This document shows positions 1 to 10,173 of a stretch of 64,000 nucleotides of DNA, one piece after another (position 1 is the first letter of the stretch; each line of letters begins with the position of its first letter). Source of the DNA: Caulobacter sp. (GTDB lineage: Bacteria; Pseudomonadota; Alphaproteobacteria; Caulobacterales; Caulobacteraceae); assembly GCA_021741355.1 (NCBI GenBank), contig JAIOXZ010000002.1, forward strand, positions 1 through 64,000, written 5' to 3'. A program made the position numbers and the translations under genes. The notes beneath the pieces were generated by a model. That model made no database searches. It saw only the letters and a list, made by a program, of their open reading frames with translations, and was not told the origin of the DNA.

Positions 1-123
1 CTGCGCAAGGCATCCGAACGCACCCGAGACAATCTCTGGGACAGGATCGGCCAAGTCCTCGACGCCTTCACACCCCAGGAATGCGCCAACTACTTCCAAC
101 ATGCCGGCTATGCACCAACTTAA
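1..123 (+). CDS. IS630 family transposase, C-terminal fragment
   Basis: The open frame from base 1 to a TAA at 121-123 gives 40 residues. It ends with the pattern typical of the IS630 transposase C-terminus: a LWDRIG segment, then FTPQECANYF and HAGY. The DDE catalytic core lies upstream of the window, so integrity of the gene cannot be judged. It would catalyse cut-and-paste movement of the IS. It is partial only because of the window edge. Confidence 0.75.
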   Translation: MRKASERTRDNLWDRIGQVLDAFTPQECANYFQHAGYAPT

Positions 124-138
124 CCGTCGAACGCTCTA
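1..138 (+). mobile_element. Right end of an IS630-family insertion sequence (left part outside window)
   Basis: The first 123 bases encode an IS630-type transposase tail. The element probably ends in the CTAG at 136-139, because IS630 elements are known to insert at the TA of CTAG. That CTAG also contains the stop codon of the minus-strand gene at 136-402. The left end and terminal inverted repeat are outside the window, so the exact boundary is inferred. Confidence 0.6.
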
Positions 139-402
139 GACGCGGATGTCCAGCAACGACCCGGGGCGCAGGATCTTCGTCGGTTGTTCGCCAGGCTGGT
201 CCGTCGGCATGCGTTGGACAGGCTGCGGTTGGGCCTGACTCCGCGCCACGGCCGTCTGCGGTTGCGGCTGTGCCGCGCCTGTCGCCTTGCCGAGCGCCTG
301 ATCGAAGAAGGCGCGTTGCGCCGCGGTCTTCGCCCCGCCCGCACTCCCGCCCTGGCCGGGCGGCGGGACGTTGGCCCAGATATTGGGTCGGACGGGATTC
401 AC
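136..402 (-). CDS. Small conserved hypothetical protein (88 aa)
   Basis: An 88-residue, proline/glutamine/alanine-rich protein starting MNPVRPNIW and ending RPGSLLDIRV. It has no signal peptide or membrane segment. The ordered N- and C-terminal motifs around a low-complexity middle suggest a real gene of the Caulobacter group rather than chance, but I cannot assign a function. It lies downstream of ccmG on the same strand with about 50 nt between them, so it could be the last gene of the ccm transcript. Its stop codon sits in the presumed IS630 target CTAG. Confidence 0.5.
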   Translation of the reverse strand: MNPVRPNIWANVPPPGQGGSAGGAKTAAQRAFFDQALGKATGAAQPQPQTAVARSQAQPQPVQRMPTDQPGEQPTKILRPGSLLDIRV

Positions 403-453
403 GGGCGTCTCACGAGCGTATGGTTAACGAGACGCGAAGATGGCCCGTCGTGG

Positions 454-969
454 TTAACGTCCGGTTGCCGCGCGGATCTTCCGCTCGTCGTCCGGCGTCA
501 GTTCGCCGGTGAACTTGGCGGTGATCACGCCCGAGGCGTCGATCAGGAAGCTTTCCGGAACGCCGGTCACGCCGAACTCCAGACCCGCGCGGCCGTCGCG
601 GTCGAGCAGCTTGGCCGCGAACGGGTCGCCGACCCGCGCGAGGAAGGCCAGGTTGTTCTCCGGCGCGTCCTTGTAGCCGATGCCGATGACGCGCACGCCC
701 TGGGCCTTCAGCCGCATCAGGGCCGGGGCCTCCAGCTCGCAGGGCGCGCACCAGGAGGCGTAGAAATTGACCAGCGCGGGCCCCTGGATCGTGGCGCGCA
801 GGGAAACCTTCTGGCCCGTCCCGAGATCGGGCAGGGAGAGGTCGGGAGCCGGCCGGCCGACCATGGCCGAGGGCTGGATCTGCGGATTGCGCTTCAGCGA
901 GTAGCCGGCGAACAGCACGCCCAGCAGGACCAGGGCGAGGAGCGGAATGAAGGCCAGGCCGCGCTTCAC
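454..969 (-). CDS. ccmG: Thiol:disulfide interchange protein CcmG/DsbE
   Basis: Membrane-anchored periplasmic thioredoxin-fold protein that reduces the CXXCH motif of apocytochrome c before haem ligation. Residues 5-24 form the membrane anchor. The active site WCAPC is at 73-77, and the cis-proline loop GVTGVPE is around 133-139. At 171 residues it has the usual family length. Its start overlaps the end of ccmD by 4 bp, showing translational coupling in the ccm operon. Confidence 0.93.
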   Translation of the reverse strand: MKRGLAFIPLLALVLLGVLFAGYSLKRNPQIQPSAMVGRPAPDLSLPDLGTGQKVSLRATIQGPALVNFYASWCAPCELEAPALMRLKAQGVRVIGIGYKDAPENNLAFLARVGDPFAAKLLDRDGRAGLEFGVTGVPESFLIDASGVITAKFTGELTPDDERKIRAATGR

Positions 970-1118
970 GGGCGATCCTTCGTCCGGGCCTCGACCTCGC
1001 GTTTCCAGCGACGCGCGCGGGCGAGGCTGTCGGCGATCATCCAGCCGAACGCCAGGACCGTGAGCAGGAACGAGGGCCAGACGTAGGCGGCGTATTTTCC
1101 GGCGTCGAAGTCGAGCAT
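966..1118 (-). CDS. ccmD: Heme exporter protein CcmD
   Basis: A 50-residue protein with one membrane helix (about residues 12-32), preceded by a short acidic/aromatic N-terminus (MLDFDAGKYAAYVWPSF) and followed by a basic tail, the standard CcmD plan. It helps release holo-CcmE from the CcmABC complex. The ATG at 1118 lies 2 nt after the ccmC stop and it overlaps ccmG by 4 bp. A longer in-frame reading exists upstream but runs antiparallel to no known domain, so the internal ATG is preferred. Confidence 0.88.
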   Translation of the reverse strand: MLDFDAGKYAAYVWPSFLLTVLAFGWMIADSLARARRWKREVEARTKDRP

Positions 1119-1120
1119 GG

Positions 1121-1843
1121 TCAGTCTCCCGCCGCCTGGAGGGCCAGTACCGCGGCGCGGCGGCGCCAGACTTCCGCCCGTATGCGCACCAGCCACAGCG
1201 ATCCGAAGGCCGAGGTGTAGCCGAGCGCCATCAGCGCCATGGGGATGAGATAGACGGCCGGCAGGCGATTCTCGCGCTCGGCGGCGAACACCGTCGCGCC
1301 CTGGTGCAGGCTGTTCCACCACTCGACCGAGTAGTGGATCACCGGCAGGTTCACCAGGCCGACGAGGGCGAGGATCGCCGCGGCCCGGCCGGCCCGGGTC
1401 TCGTCATCGATCGCCGCGCGCAGGGCCATGTAGCCGAGCCAGAACAGGAACAGCACCAGCACCGAGGTCAGGCGCGCGTCCCAGACCCACCAGGTTCCCC
1501 ACATCGGCTTGCCCCACAGGGCGCCGGTGACCAGGGCCAGGGCGGTGAAGGCGGCCCCCAGCGGGGCGCAGGCCTTGGCCGCCGCGTCCGCCAGGGCATG
1601 CCGGAAGATGAGCGACAGGAAGCTGGCCACGCCCAGGCAGACGTAGCTGAACATCGCCAGATAGGCGGCCGGCACATGGATGAACATGATCCGGACGGTA
1701 TCGCCCTGCTGGTAGTCCTCCGGTGCGGCGAAGGTGAACCAGAGCCCGACGGCGATCAGGGCGACGGCCAGAGCCCCGAATATCGGCGCGGCCCTCCGGG
1801 AGAAGGCCATGAACCTGTCGGGGTTGGCGAGAAAGGCGAACAT
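1121..1843 (-). CDS. ccmC: Heme exporter protein CcmC
   Basis: Inner-membrane haem handling protein that loads haem onto the chaperone CcmE. It has six predicted membrane segments over 240 residues. The tryptophan-rich haem motif WGTWWVWD is at 115-122, and the flanking conserved periplasmic histidines are near H56 (FIHVP) and H180 (SLHQG). It is followed after 2 nt by ccmD. A 45-nt gap separates it from the upstream Spy-like gene. Confidence 0.95.
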   Translation of the reverse strand: MFAFLANPDRFMAFSRRAAPIFGALAVALIAVGLWFTFAAPEDYQQGDTVRIMFIHVPAAYLAMFSYVCLGVASFLSLIFRHALADAAAKACAPLGAAFTALALVTGALWGKPMWGTWWVWDARLTSVLVLFLFWLGYMALRAAIDDETRAGRAAAILALVGLVNLPVIHYSVEWWNSLHQGATVFAAERENRLPAVYLIPMALMALGYTSAFGSLWLVRIRAEVWRRRAAVLALQAAGD

Positions 1844-1888
1844 GCCCGCCGGTTAACGCCTGGGCGACCGACGGGCAAGTCAGGGAAA

Positions 1889-2599
1889 TTACTGATCCGG
1901 CGCGTCGGGCCCTTCGCCGAGCTCGATCTCGAACTCGAACTCATCCTCATCGCCGTCGAGGAACGCCATCGGGCCGGGGGCGCCGTCGGCGTCCATCGCC
2001 ATGGGACGACCAGGTCCGCCGTCAGGCCCGCCGCGGCGAATGACCCGGACCCGGCGCTCGCCCGGTCCGCCAGGGCCGTGCCGCATGCCCGGCCGGCCCA
2101 TGTGCAGGGCGTCGAACGCCTTCTGCTGCGAGGGCGACAGCTGGGCGTAGAAGGCGCGGATGGCGTCATTGCGCTTGCGCATCCCGGCCTGGTGCTCGGC
2201 CATCATCTTCTCGGAGCGGGCCAGCCGCTCGGGCGTGGTCTTCGGCCGCTCCGGCGCGGCGGGCGCCGCGGCTCCGGCGGCCGGGGCGGGGCGCTCGGGC
2301 GGCTTCATGGCGGCGGCGAAGGCCTTCAGGGCGCCTTCCTGGTCGGCCCGAAGCTGCAGCACATCGCGCAGATGCTGCATGTGCTTTTCAGGATCCATCG
2401 GGCCGTGCCTGCCGCCCATGCCCGGACCACCGGGGTGGCGCATGCCGGGACCGCCCGGGCCACCCATGATCATGACACGCCGTTCCATTCGTGGAGCGTC
2501 CCCGCCGGGGGCGGGCGCGGTCTGGGCAGACGCCGTGGCGAGGCCGGTCAGGGCGATCGCCCCGGCCAGCAGGGCGACGCGTGAAAAGGTCTTGGTCAT
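1889..2599 (-). CDS. Periplasmic Spy/CpxP-like (heavy-metal sensor family) protein
   Basis: A 236-residue secreted protein. Residues 1-26 look like a signal peptide ending ATASAQ. A helical core carries a degenerate LTXXQ motif (LSPSQQ, 154-159) of the Spy/CpxP family. The N-terminal third is rich in Gly, Pro, His and Met (about 44-70) and the C-terminus is very acidic (about 219-229), both suggestive of metal binding. The open frame extends to 3064, but the ATG at 2599 directly precedes the signal peptide. It sits inside the ccm operon between ccmB and ccmC, an unusual passenger. A chaperone or metal-sensing role is inferred from the family. Confidence 0.75.
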   Translation of the reverse strand: MTKTFSRVALLAGAIALTGLATASAQTAPAPGGDAPRMERRVMIMGGPGGPGMRHPGGPGMGGRHGPMDPEKHMQHLRDVLQLRADQEGALKAFAAAMKPPERPAPAAGAAAPAAPERPKTTPERLARSEKMMAEHQAGMRKRNDAIRAFYAQLSPSQQKAFDALHMGRPGMRHGPGGPGERRVRVIRRGGPDGGPGRPMAMDADGAPGPMAFLDGDEDEFEFEIELGEGPDAPDQ

Positions 2600-2700
2600 T
2601 GGATGGCTCCCGATCCGGATTTCCTGTGTCGCCACCATGCCGGGTCTCTGTGGCGCGCGTTTGTCTGAAGACCACCGGTTTGTTTCAGTCCGGACGCAGA

Positions 2701-3366
2701 TCAGTCGAGCGCGTTGCGACAGGCCGCGGCCATCGCCAGCGGGCTCAGCGCGACCGCGGCCAGGGCCCAGCCGCAGAGCAACAGCAGTCCCGAGACCTGC
2801 CCCGCCCCCATCGCCGCCTGGCTGAGCGCGCCGCCGCCGAAGATCACCGGCGGGGCGAACAGCGGCAGGACGATCACCGCGATCAGCAGGCCGCCGCGCC
2901 GGCTGCCCAGGGCGAGCGCCGCGCCCAGGCCGCCGACGAAGGCGAACGCCAGCCCGCCGATGAGCGCGCAGAGGAAGACCACCGGCGCCAGTCCGACCGG
3001 CGCGCCGAGCATCAGCGCGGCCACCGGCGCGGCGAAAGCCAGCGGCAGACCCGTCGACAGCCACTGGGCCAGGGCCTTGATGGCGCAGATCGCCTCCAGC
3101 GGCGGTCCGCCGAGCGCCAGGAGGTCGAGGGCCCCGTCCTCATGGTCGCGCTCGAACACCCGTTCCAGCGACAGCAGGGAGGCGAGTGCGAGACACAGCC
3201 AGGCGATGCCCGGCGCGATGACGGCGAGCTTCTCCGGCTCGGGACCGATCGCCAGCGGCAGGAGGGTCGTCACCCCGGCGTAGAAGGCCAGGGCGGGCAG
3301 CGGTCCGCCGCCCCGGCCCCAGGCCAGGGCCAGCTCGCGGCGCAACAGGACGGCCAGCGGGTTCAT
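2701..3366 (-). CDS. ccmB: Heme exporter protein CcmB
   Basis: Membrane subunit of the CcmAB ABC module used in cytochrome c maturation to release holo-CcmE. The 221 residues contain six hydrophobic helices and the conserved N-terminal pattern of CcmB ([15 protein letters not shown]). Its ATG overlaps the ccmA stop by 4 bp, as in most ccm operons. A 101-nt gap follows before the Spy-like gene. Confidence 0.93.
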   Translation of the reverse strand: MNPLAVLLRRELALAWGRGGGPLPALAFYAGVTTLLPLAIGPEPEKLAVIAPGIAWLCLALASLLSLERVFERDHEDGALDLLALGGPPLEAICAIKALAQWLSTGLPLAFAAPVAALMLGAPVGLAPVVFLCALIGGLAFAFVGGLGAALALGSRRGGLLIAVIVLPLFAPPVIFGGGALSQAAMGAGQVSGLLLLCGWALAAVALSPLAMAAACRNALD

Positions 3367-3968
3367 CCGCCGATCTCCACGGTGCGGCCCGGCACCGGCA
3401 GGGGATCGTGCACGGCCGCCAGCAGCATGCCGCCGCCCTCCAGGTGTTCAGCGATCAGGGCGCCGACGCGCGCGCGCCAGACGCTGTCCAGCGGCGACAA
3501 CGGCTCGTCCAGCAGCCACAGGGTCCGGGGCGCCGCCACCAGCCGCGCCAGGGCGACTCGCCGCCGCTGGCCGGCGGAAAGCTTGCGCACCTCGAGGTTC
3601 AGCAGACGCCCGAGGTCGAGCGCCTCGGCCGCCCGGGCGAGACCCGCGGCGTCGGCGCCGCACCAGCCGGCGGCGAAGGCCAGTTCCTCGCGCGCCGTGC
3701 GGCCGCCCTTGAGCCCGTCCAGATGCCCGATCAGGTGCAGGTCGCGCGACCGGGCCTCGTCGGCGTCCGGCGCGCCGTCGAACCGGACCGTCCCCGCCGC
3801 CGGCCGCAGCAGGCCGGCGATCGCTCGCAGCAGGCTGGTCTTGCCCGCGCCGTTGCGGCCGGTCAGGGCCACCGCTTCGCCGGCCGAAACTGTGAAGTCG
3901 AGATGTTCGAACAACAGCCGTTCGCCCCGGCGGATCGCGAGATCCTCGATCTGCAGCGTTGAAATCAT
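3363..3968 (-). CDS. ccmA: Heme exporter ATP-binding protein CcmA
   Basis: ATPase of the CcmABCD complex, 201 residues. Walker A GRNGAGKT is at 37-44, the ABC signature LSAGQ at 130-134 and Walker B LWLLDEP at 150-156. The ATG at 3968 is chosen because the family begins immediately before the first beta strand; the longer in-frame extension to 4193 is non-homologous. It is the first gene of the minus-strand ccm operon and is divergent from acnA. Confidence 0.93.
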   Translation of the reverse strand: MISTLQIEDLAIRRGERLLFEHLDFTVSAGEAVALTGRNGAGKTSLLRAIAGLLRPAAGTVRFDGAPDADEARSRDLHLIGHLDGLKGGRTAREELAFAAGWCGADAAGLARAAEALDLGRLLNLEVRKLSAGQRRRVALARLVAAPRTLWLLDEPLSPLDSVWRARVGALIAEHLEGGGMLLAAVHDPLPVPGRTVEIGG

Positions 3969-4169
3969 GCGCCCACCTGAGAACGGCTCGCAAAGCCCCT
4001 GACGCCAACATGGACGTTTGGCGCGACGCGGAGTATGCAGCCCGGCATCGGCCCCCCGCGTGCGCGCGGGGAGGTACGCCGCGCCGGGGGGGACGCTGTG
4101 AGTCCTTTCCGAGCGCGCGATCCCGGAAGTGGTTTTCGGGCGGCCGAGAACAGGAAAGGACTCCCCCAC

Positions 4170-6869
<2,700 letters not shown>

Positions 6870-6875
6870 GAGAAC

Positions 6876-6957
6876 GGGGACATGTACCGCAGGTACGTGT
6901 CCCCTAAACTCTGTGGCCGCTCGATTTGGGGGACACGTACCTGCGGTACATGTCCCC
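6876..6957. repeat. REP doublet, copy 1 (GGGGACA family)
   Basis: Two 29-bp arms at 6876-6904 and 6929-6957. Each arm is itself a near-palindrome: GGGGACATGTACC, a 3-nt centre, then GGTACGTGTCCCC. The arms are inverted relative to each other. The element starts 6 nt after the acnA stop. Four further doublets in the window share the same arms with different spacers. Confidence 0.9.
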
Positions 6958-7012
6958 ACTTCACGGCCTCGTGAAACGCGCGGGAGGGGCTTCTCCGATT
7001 AAGTGCGCCGAG

Positions 7013-7708
7013 ATGCGGAAAGCCCTGTTCGCCTTCATCCTGTTGCTGCTGTTTCCAACGGCCTCGCCGGCGCTTGCCCGGCCGCCGGTGGTCGTGGAGC
7101 TGTTTACGGCCCAGGGCTGCTCGTCCTGCGGCGCAGCCAACGCCACCGTCGCCGACCTGGCGAATCGGCCGGACGTTCTGGCCCTGACCTTCGCCGTCGA
7201 CTACTGGGACTACCTCGGCTGGCCCGACACCTTCGCCAAGCCGGAGTTCACGGAGCGCCAGCGCGCCTATGCCCGCAAGCTGGCCCTGCGCGAGGTCTAT
7301 ACGCCGCAGGTCGTCGTCGATGGCCGGGTGCAGGCGTCGGCCGTGAAGGGCGAGGCCGTCGAGACGCTGGTCGCCACGGCGCTGAAGACCGCCATCGACC
7401 CGCCGGACATGCTGTTCATGGGGACGCGCCGTGTCGCCGTCGGATCAGGCACTGCCCCGCGCGGCGGCGCCGACGTCTGGCTGATCCGCTATGATCCGCG
7501 CGAACTGGAAGTCACGCCCCGGCGCGGCGACAACAAGGGCGAGACCCTGGTCCAGCGCAACGTCGTCCGCGAGGTCGTCCGCATCGGCGGCTGGCGCGGC
7601 AGGCCGACGGCCTATCGCCTGCCGGCGACCGACATCGAGGGTCTGTCCACCGCCGTGATCGTCCAGGCGCCGAAGGGCGGCAAGATCCTGGCGGTTCTGG
7701 CGAAGTAG
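7013..7708 (+). CDS. DUF1223 family secreted thioredoxin-like protein
   Basis: A 231-residue protein with a signal peptide at about 1-22 and a thioredoxin-like CSSC pair at C36/C39 directly after the ELFTAQG strand, the hallmark of DUF1223. Aromatic motif DYWDYLGW follows. Members are exported proteins of unknown function, perhaps thiol-active. The in-frame start at 6926 would lie inside the REP repeat, so the ATG at 7013 is used. Confidence 0.88.
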   Translation: MRKALFAFILLLLFPTASPALARPPVVVELFTAQGCSSCGAANATVADLANRPDVLALTFAVDYWDYLGWPDTFAKPEFTERQRAYARKLALREVYTPQVVVDGRVQASAVKGEAVETLVATALKTAIDPPDMLFMGTRRVAVGSGTAPRGGADVWLIRYDPRELEVTPRRGDNKGETLVQRNVVREVVRIGGWRGRPTAYRLPATDIEGLSTAVIVQAPKGGKILAVLAK

Positions 7709-7715
7709 ATTTCCC

Positions 7716-7834
7716 TGCGTGGTTCGAGACGCTCGGCTGACGCCTCGCTCCTCACCATGACGAATAGTATTGCAGCCCATCGCTGCGCGTCATCCTGAGG
7801 CGCGATCCCTCAGGATCGCGTCTCGAAGGACGCA
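7716..7834. repeat. TGCGT..TTCGAGACGC intergenic repeat, copy 1
   Basis: An imperfect palindromic element whose ends read TGCGTGGTTCGAGACGC and GCGTCTCGAAGGACGCA, with an inner GATCCCTCAGGATCG hairpin. It fills the gap between two convergent genes. The right edge abuts the stop codon of the SDR gene (TGA followed by GTGCGTCC on the minus strand). Related copies are at 30564-30661 and 52021-52130. Confidence 0.85.
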
Positions 7835-7835
7835 C

Positions 7836-8570
7836 TCACACCCGCAGCATCAGCCCGCCGTCCACACCCAGCGCCTGGCCCGTGACGAACCCGCCGTCAT
7901 CGGACGCGAGGAACAACGCCGCGCGGGCGATGTCGATCGGCTGGCCGAGGCGCTTGAGGGCGGCCTTCTTCGCCCAAAGGGCGGCGATGTCGTCATGGAC
8001 GAAGCTGGCGGCGGTCATGCCGGTGGCGATGGCGCCGGGCAGGATGGCGTTGCTGGTCACGGCGTGGCGGCCCAGTTCGAGGGCGAAGGTGCGCATCATC
8101 CCGACCACGCCCGCCTTGGACGCCGAATAGGCCACCAGGCCGTTGTCCGTGTGGCGGGCCATGATCGAGGCGGTGAAGATCAGCCGGCCGACACCGGACT
8201 TGACCAGATGCGGCACCGCCTCGCGGCTGATGCGGAAGCCGGCGCGCAGGTTGATCGCGATCTGCCGGTCGAAGGCCTCGTCGCTGGTGTCGCCGACGGG
8301 CGTGGAGCCGGACACCCCGGCGTTGTTGTAGACGATATCCAGTCCGCCGAAGGCCGCGACGGCCCGGGCGATGATGGCGGCGGGGCCGGCGTCCTCGCTG
8401 ATATCCTGGGCGAGGGCCTCGATGGCGGGGTGCTGGAAGGTCAGATCGGCGCCCGGTCGGTCAACCGCCAGCACCCTGGCGCCTTCGACGGCGAACAGTT
8501 CGGCGCTGGCCCGGCCGATGCCGCTGGCTGCGCCCGTGACGATGGCCCTGCGGCCTTCAAGTCTGCCCAT
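7836..8570 (-). CDS. SDR family NAD(P)-dependent oxidoreductase
   Basis: Short-chain dehydrogenase of 244 residues. The dinucleotide motif TGAASGIG is at 12-19, NNAG at 82-85, catalytic Ser near 135, and the YSASK motif with Tyr148/Lys152. Residues near the first strand end (DRPG) leave the cofactor choice open, and the substrate is unknown. The ATG at 8570 follows GGAGGGAACGGAC; an upstream in-frame start at 8615 lacks this. A terminator-like hairpin lies about 50 nt upstream in its leader. Confidence 0.9.
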   Translation of the reverse strand: MGRLEGRRAIVTGAASGIGRASAELFAVEGARVLAVDRPGADLTFQHPAIEALAQDISEDAGPAAIIARAVAAFGGLDIVYNNAGVSGSTPVGDTSDEAFDRQIAINLRAGFRISREAVPHLVKSGVGRLIFTASIMARHTDNGLVAYSASKAGVVGMMRTFALELGRHAVTSNAILPGAIATGMTAASFVHDDIAALWAKKAALKRLGQPIDIARAALFLASDDGGFVTGQALGVDGGLMLRV

Positions 8571-8924
8571 GTCCGTTCCCTCCGGCCGGCCGTCTTCGCG
8601 GCGGCGTGCGGACAAAATGAAACCCCCGCTGCCGGAGGGGAAGGCAACGGGGGTTCAATCGAGAGAGGGGATCTCTTTGAAAGGTGTCGGCCGATCCGAA
8701 GCCCGCGATCCAGGGGGGGCTGGGGGGGCTGTTCAGGATCCGGAACCAGCGACGCTTCTGACCGGCCGACCATCAGAATTTGGAGGGCGTTACCGGCGGG
8801 CGCGCGTCCGAAATAAGGTCTTTTGGGGGCCGTTGGTGACCGCTGTTCCACAATCCGGCCAAGCGTGGCTTTTCCGCGACGCCTCTCGCCAAACCGGCCG
8901 GTTTGGGTCTAGCCTTGCCGATCA
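8571..8924. other. 354-bp intergenic region between divergent SDR and DUF2794 genes
   Basis: I see no credible protein gene here. It must carry the promoters of both divergent genes. It contains the terminator-like hairpin at 8621-8655 and two long G runs (about 8716-8730). Confidence 0.6.
8621..8655 (-). terminator. Terminator-like hairpin in the SDR leader
   Basis: AACCCCCG and CGGGGGTT pair, extended inward by TGCC/GGCA. Read on the minus strand it is followed by TTCATTTTG, so it resembles an intrinsic terminator on that strand. No minus-strand gene lies upstream, so it could terminate a small RNA or act as an attenuator of the SDR gene. Confidence 0.5.
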
Positions 8925-9260
8925 ATGGCGTTCGAACCGACATACTCCGAACCGGCCACCGCCGTGGTGTTCTTCGAGCGGCGGGAACTTGAGCGCCTGC
9001 TGCGGCTCTACGGCCGGATGGTCGCCGCGGGGGAGTGGCGCGACTACGCCATCGCCGGCCTGTCGGAGAGCTGCGTGTTCAGCGTTTTCCGCCGCGCTTC
9101 CGAACAGCCGCTGTACCGGATCGAGAAGCGCCCGGCTCTGGCCCGCAAGCAGGGGGCCTGGGCCGTGCTCGGCCAGGGAGGCCATATCCTGAAACGCGGC
9201 CACGACCTGGAGCAGGTGCTCAAGGTGTTCGACAAGGGCCGCTTCACGATCGTGGAATAA
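8925..9260 (+). CDS. DUF2794 domain-containing protein
   Basis: A 111-residue soluble protein matching the alphaproteobacterial DUF2794 family: VVFFERRELERLLRLYGRMVAAGEWRDYAI near the start and LVKRGHDLEQVLKV-like text near the end. Function is unknown. It is a single gene, followed 5 nt later by a strong terminator. Confidence 0.88.
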   Translation: MAFEPTYSEPATAVVFFERRELERLLRLYGRMVAAGEWRDYAIAGLSESCVFSVFRRASEQPLYRIEKRPALARKQGAWAVLGQGGHILKRGHDLEQVLKVFDKGRFTIVE

Positions 9261-9265
9261 GAAAA

Positions 9266-9293
9266 GGCCCCGCCGGTTTCCCGGGCGGGGCCT
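9266..9293. terminator. Bidirectional intrinsic terminator
   Basis: GGCCCCGCC pairs with GGGCGGGGCC, flanked by AAAA on the left and TGATCGTTT on the right. It serves the DUF2794 gene on plus and the convergent Bax-inhibitor gene on minus. Confidence 0.8.
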
Positions 9294-9319
9294 GATCGTT
9301 TCAGCCTGTGGGCTAGCCG

Positions 9320-10071
9320 CTATTCGCGACGGCCGCCGAGGAAGGCGAGCAGGAACTGGAACAGGTTGATGAAGTCCAGATAGAGGCTCAGCGCGCCATA
9401 GTTGGTGGCCACGGCCTTGCCGGCTTCATCGCCGCCGAGGGCGTAGTAGGTCATCTTCAGCCGCTGGGTGTCGTAGGCGGTCAGGCCGGCGAAGATCAGC
9501 ACGCCGACAGCGTTGATGATCCAGTAGAGCATCGGCTGCTTGAGGAAGATGTTGACGACCGAGGCGATGATCAGGCCCCAGACGCCCATGATCAGGAAGC
9601 TGCCGAAGCCGGTCAGGTCCTTCTTGGTCGTGTAGCCGACGAGGCTCAGTGCGCCGAACGCCGTGGCCGTGATCAGGAAGGTCGAGGCGATCGAGCCGCC
9701 CGTGTAGCGCAGCACCCAGACCGCGCCGGAAGCGCCGATCAGGCTGACAATGCCCCAGTACAGGGCGGCCGAGCCGGCCGGGCTCGGGTGCGCATCGCGA
9801 AGCCGGAGATCAGGACCAGCGCCAGCGGGGCGAAGGCCAGGATCATGCCGGGCAACGTGTAGCCGCGGAAGGCGCCGGTTTCCGACACCACGAACAGCAT
9901 GTCGCGGATCGCCGGAACCGAGGCCACGGCGTAGGCGATGCCCGCCGACACCAGCAGGCCCAAGGCCATCTTGTTGTAAACGCCGAGCATGAAGGCGCGA
10001 AGACCCGCGTCAATCGACATGTCGACGGTCTGCGGAATCGAGCGCGCAGTACCGCGTCCGAAGTCGCTCAT
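9320..10071 (-). pseudogene. Bax inhibitor-1/YccA family protein, single-base frameshift
   Basis: A multi-helix inner-membrane protein of the BI-1/TMBIM family is split over two frames. The N-terminal part starts at the ATG at 10071 (MSDFGRGTAR) and stays in frame to VLISGFAMR. The C-terminal part resumes as PAGSAALYWGIVSLIGASG and continues to GGRRE at 9320. One base appears missing between 9789 and 9790: an extra T on the plus strand would give the expected AMRNPSPAGS and a 250-residue protein. Everything else is well conserved, so a recent mutation or a sequencing error is likely. As written, the product would stop after about 110 residues. Confidence 0.85.
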
Positions 10072-10173
10072 GGAAAAAGCCCTATGGTTGTCGCGCCCAG
10101 GACGGACGCACGCTGAATATCGGCACTGCGACCGCCTGACGCAAGCGGTTCGCAAATGACTATTTCTTACGGG

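Noticed and set aside
6926..7012. Upstream start of the DUF1223 gene
   Set aside because: It would place the N-terminus in the REP repeat and destroy the signal peptide position.
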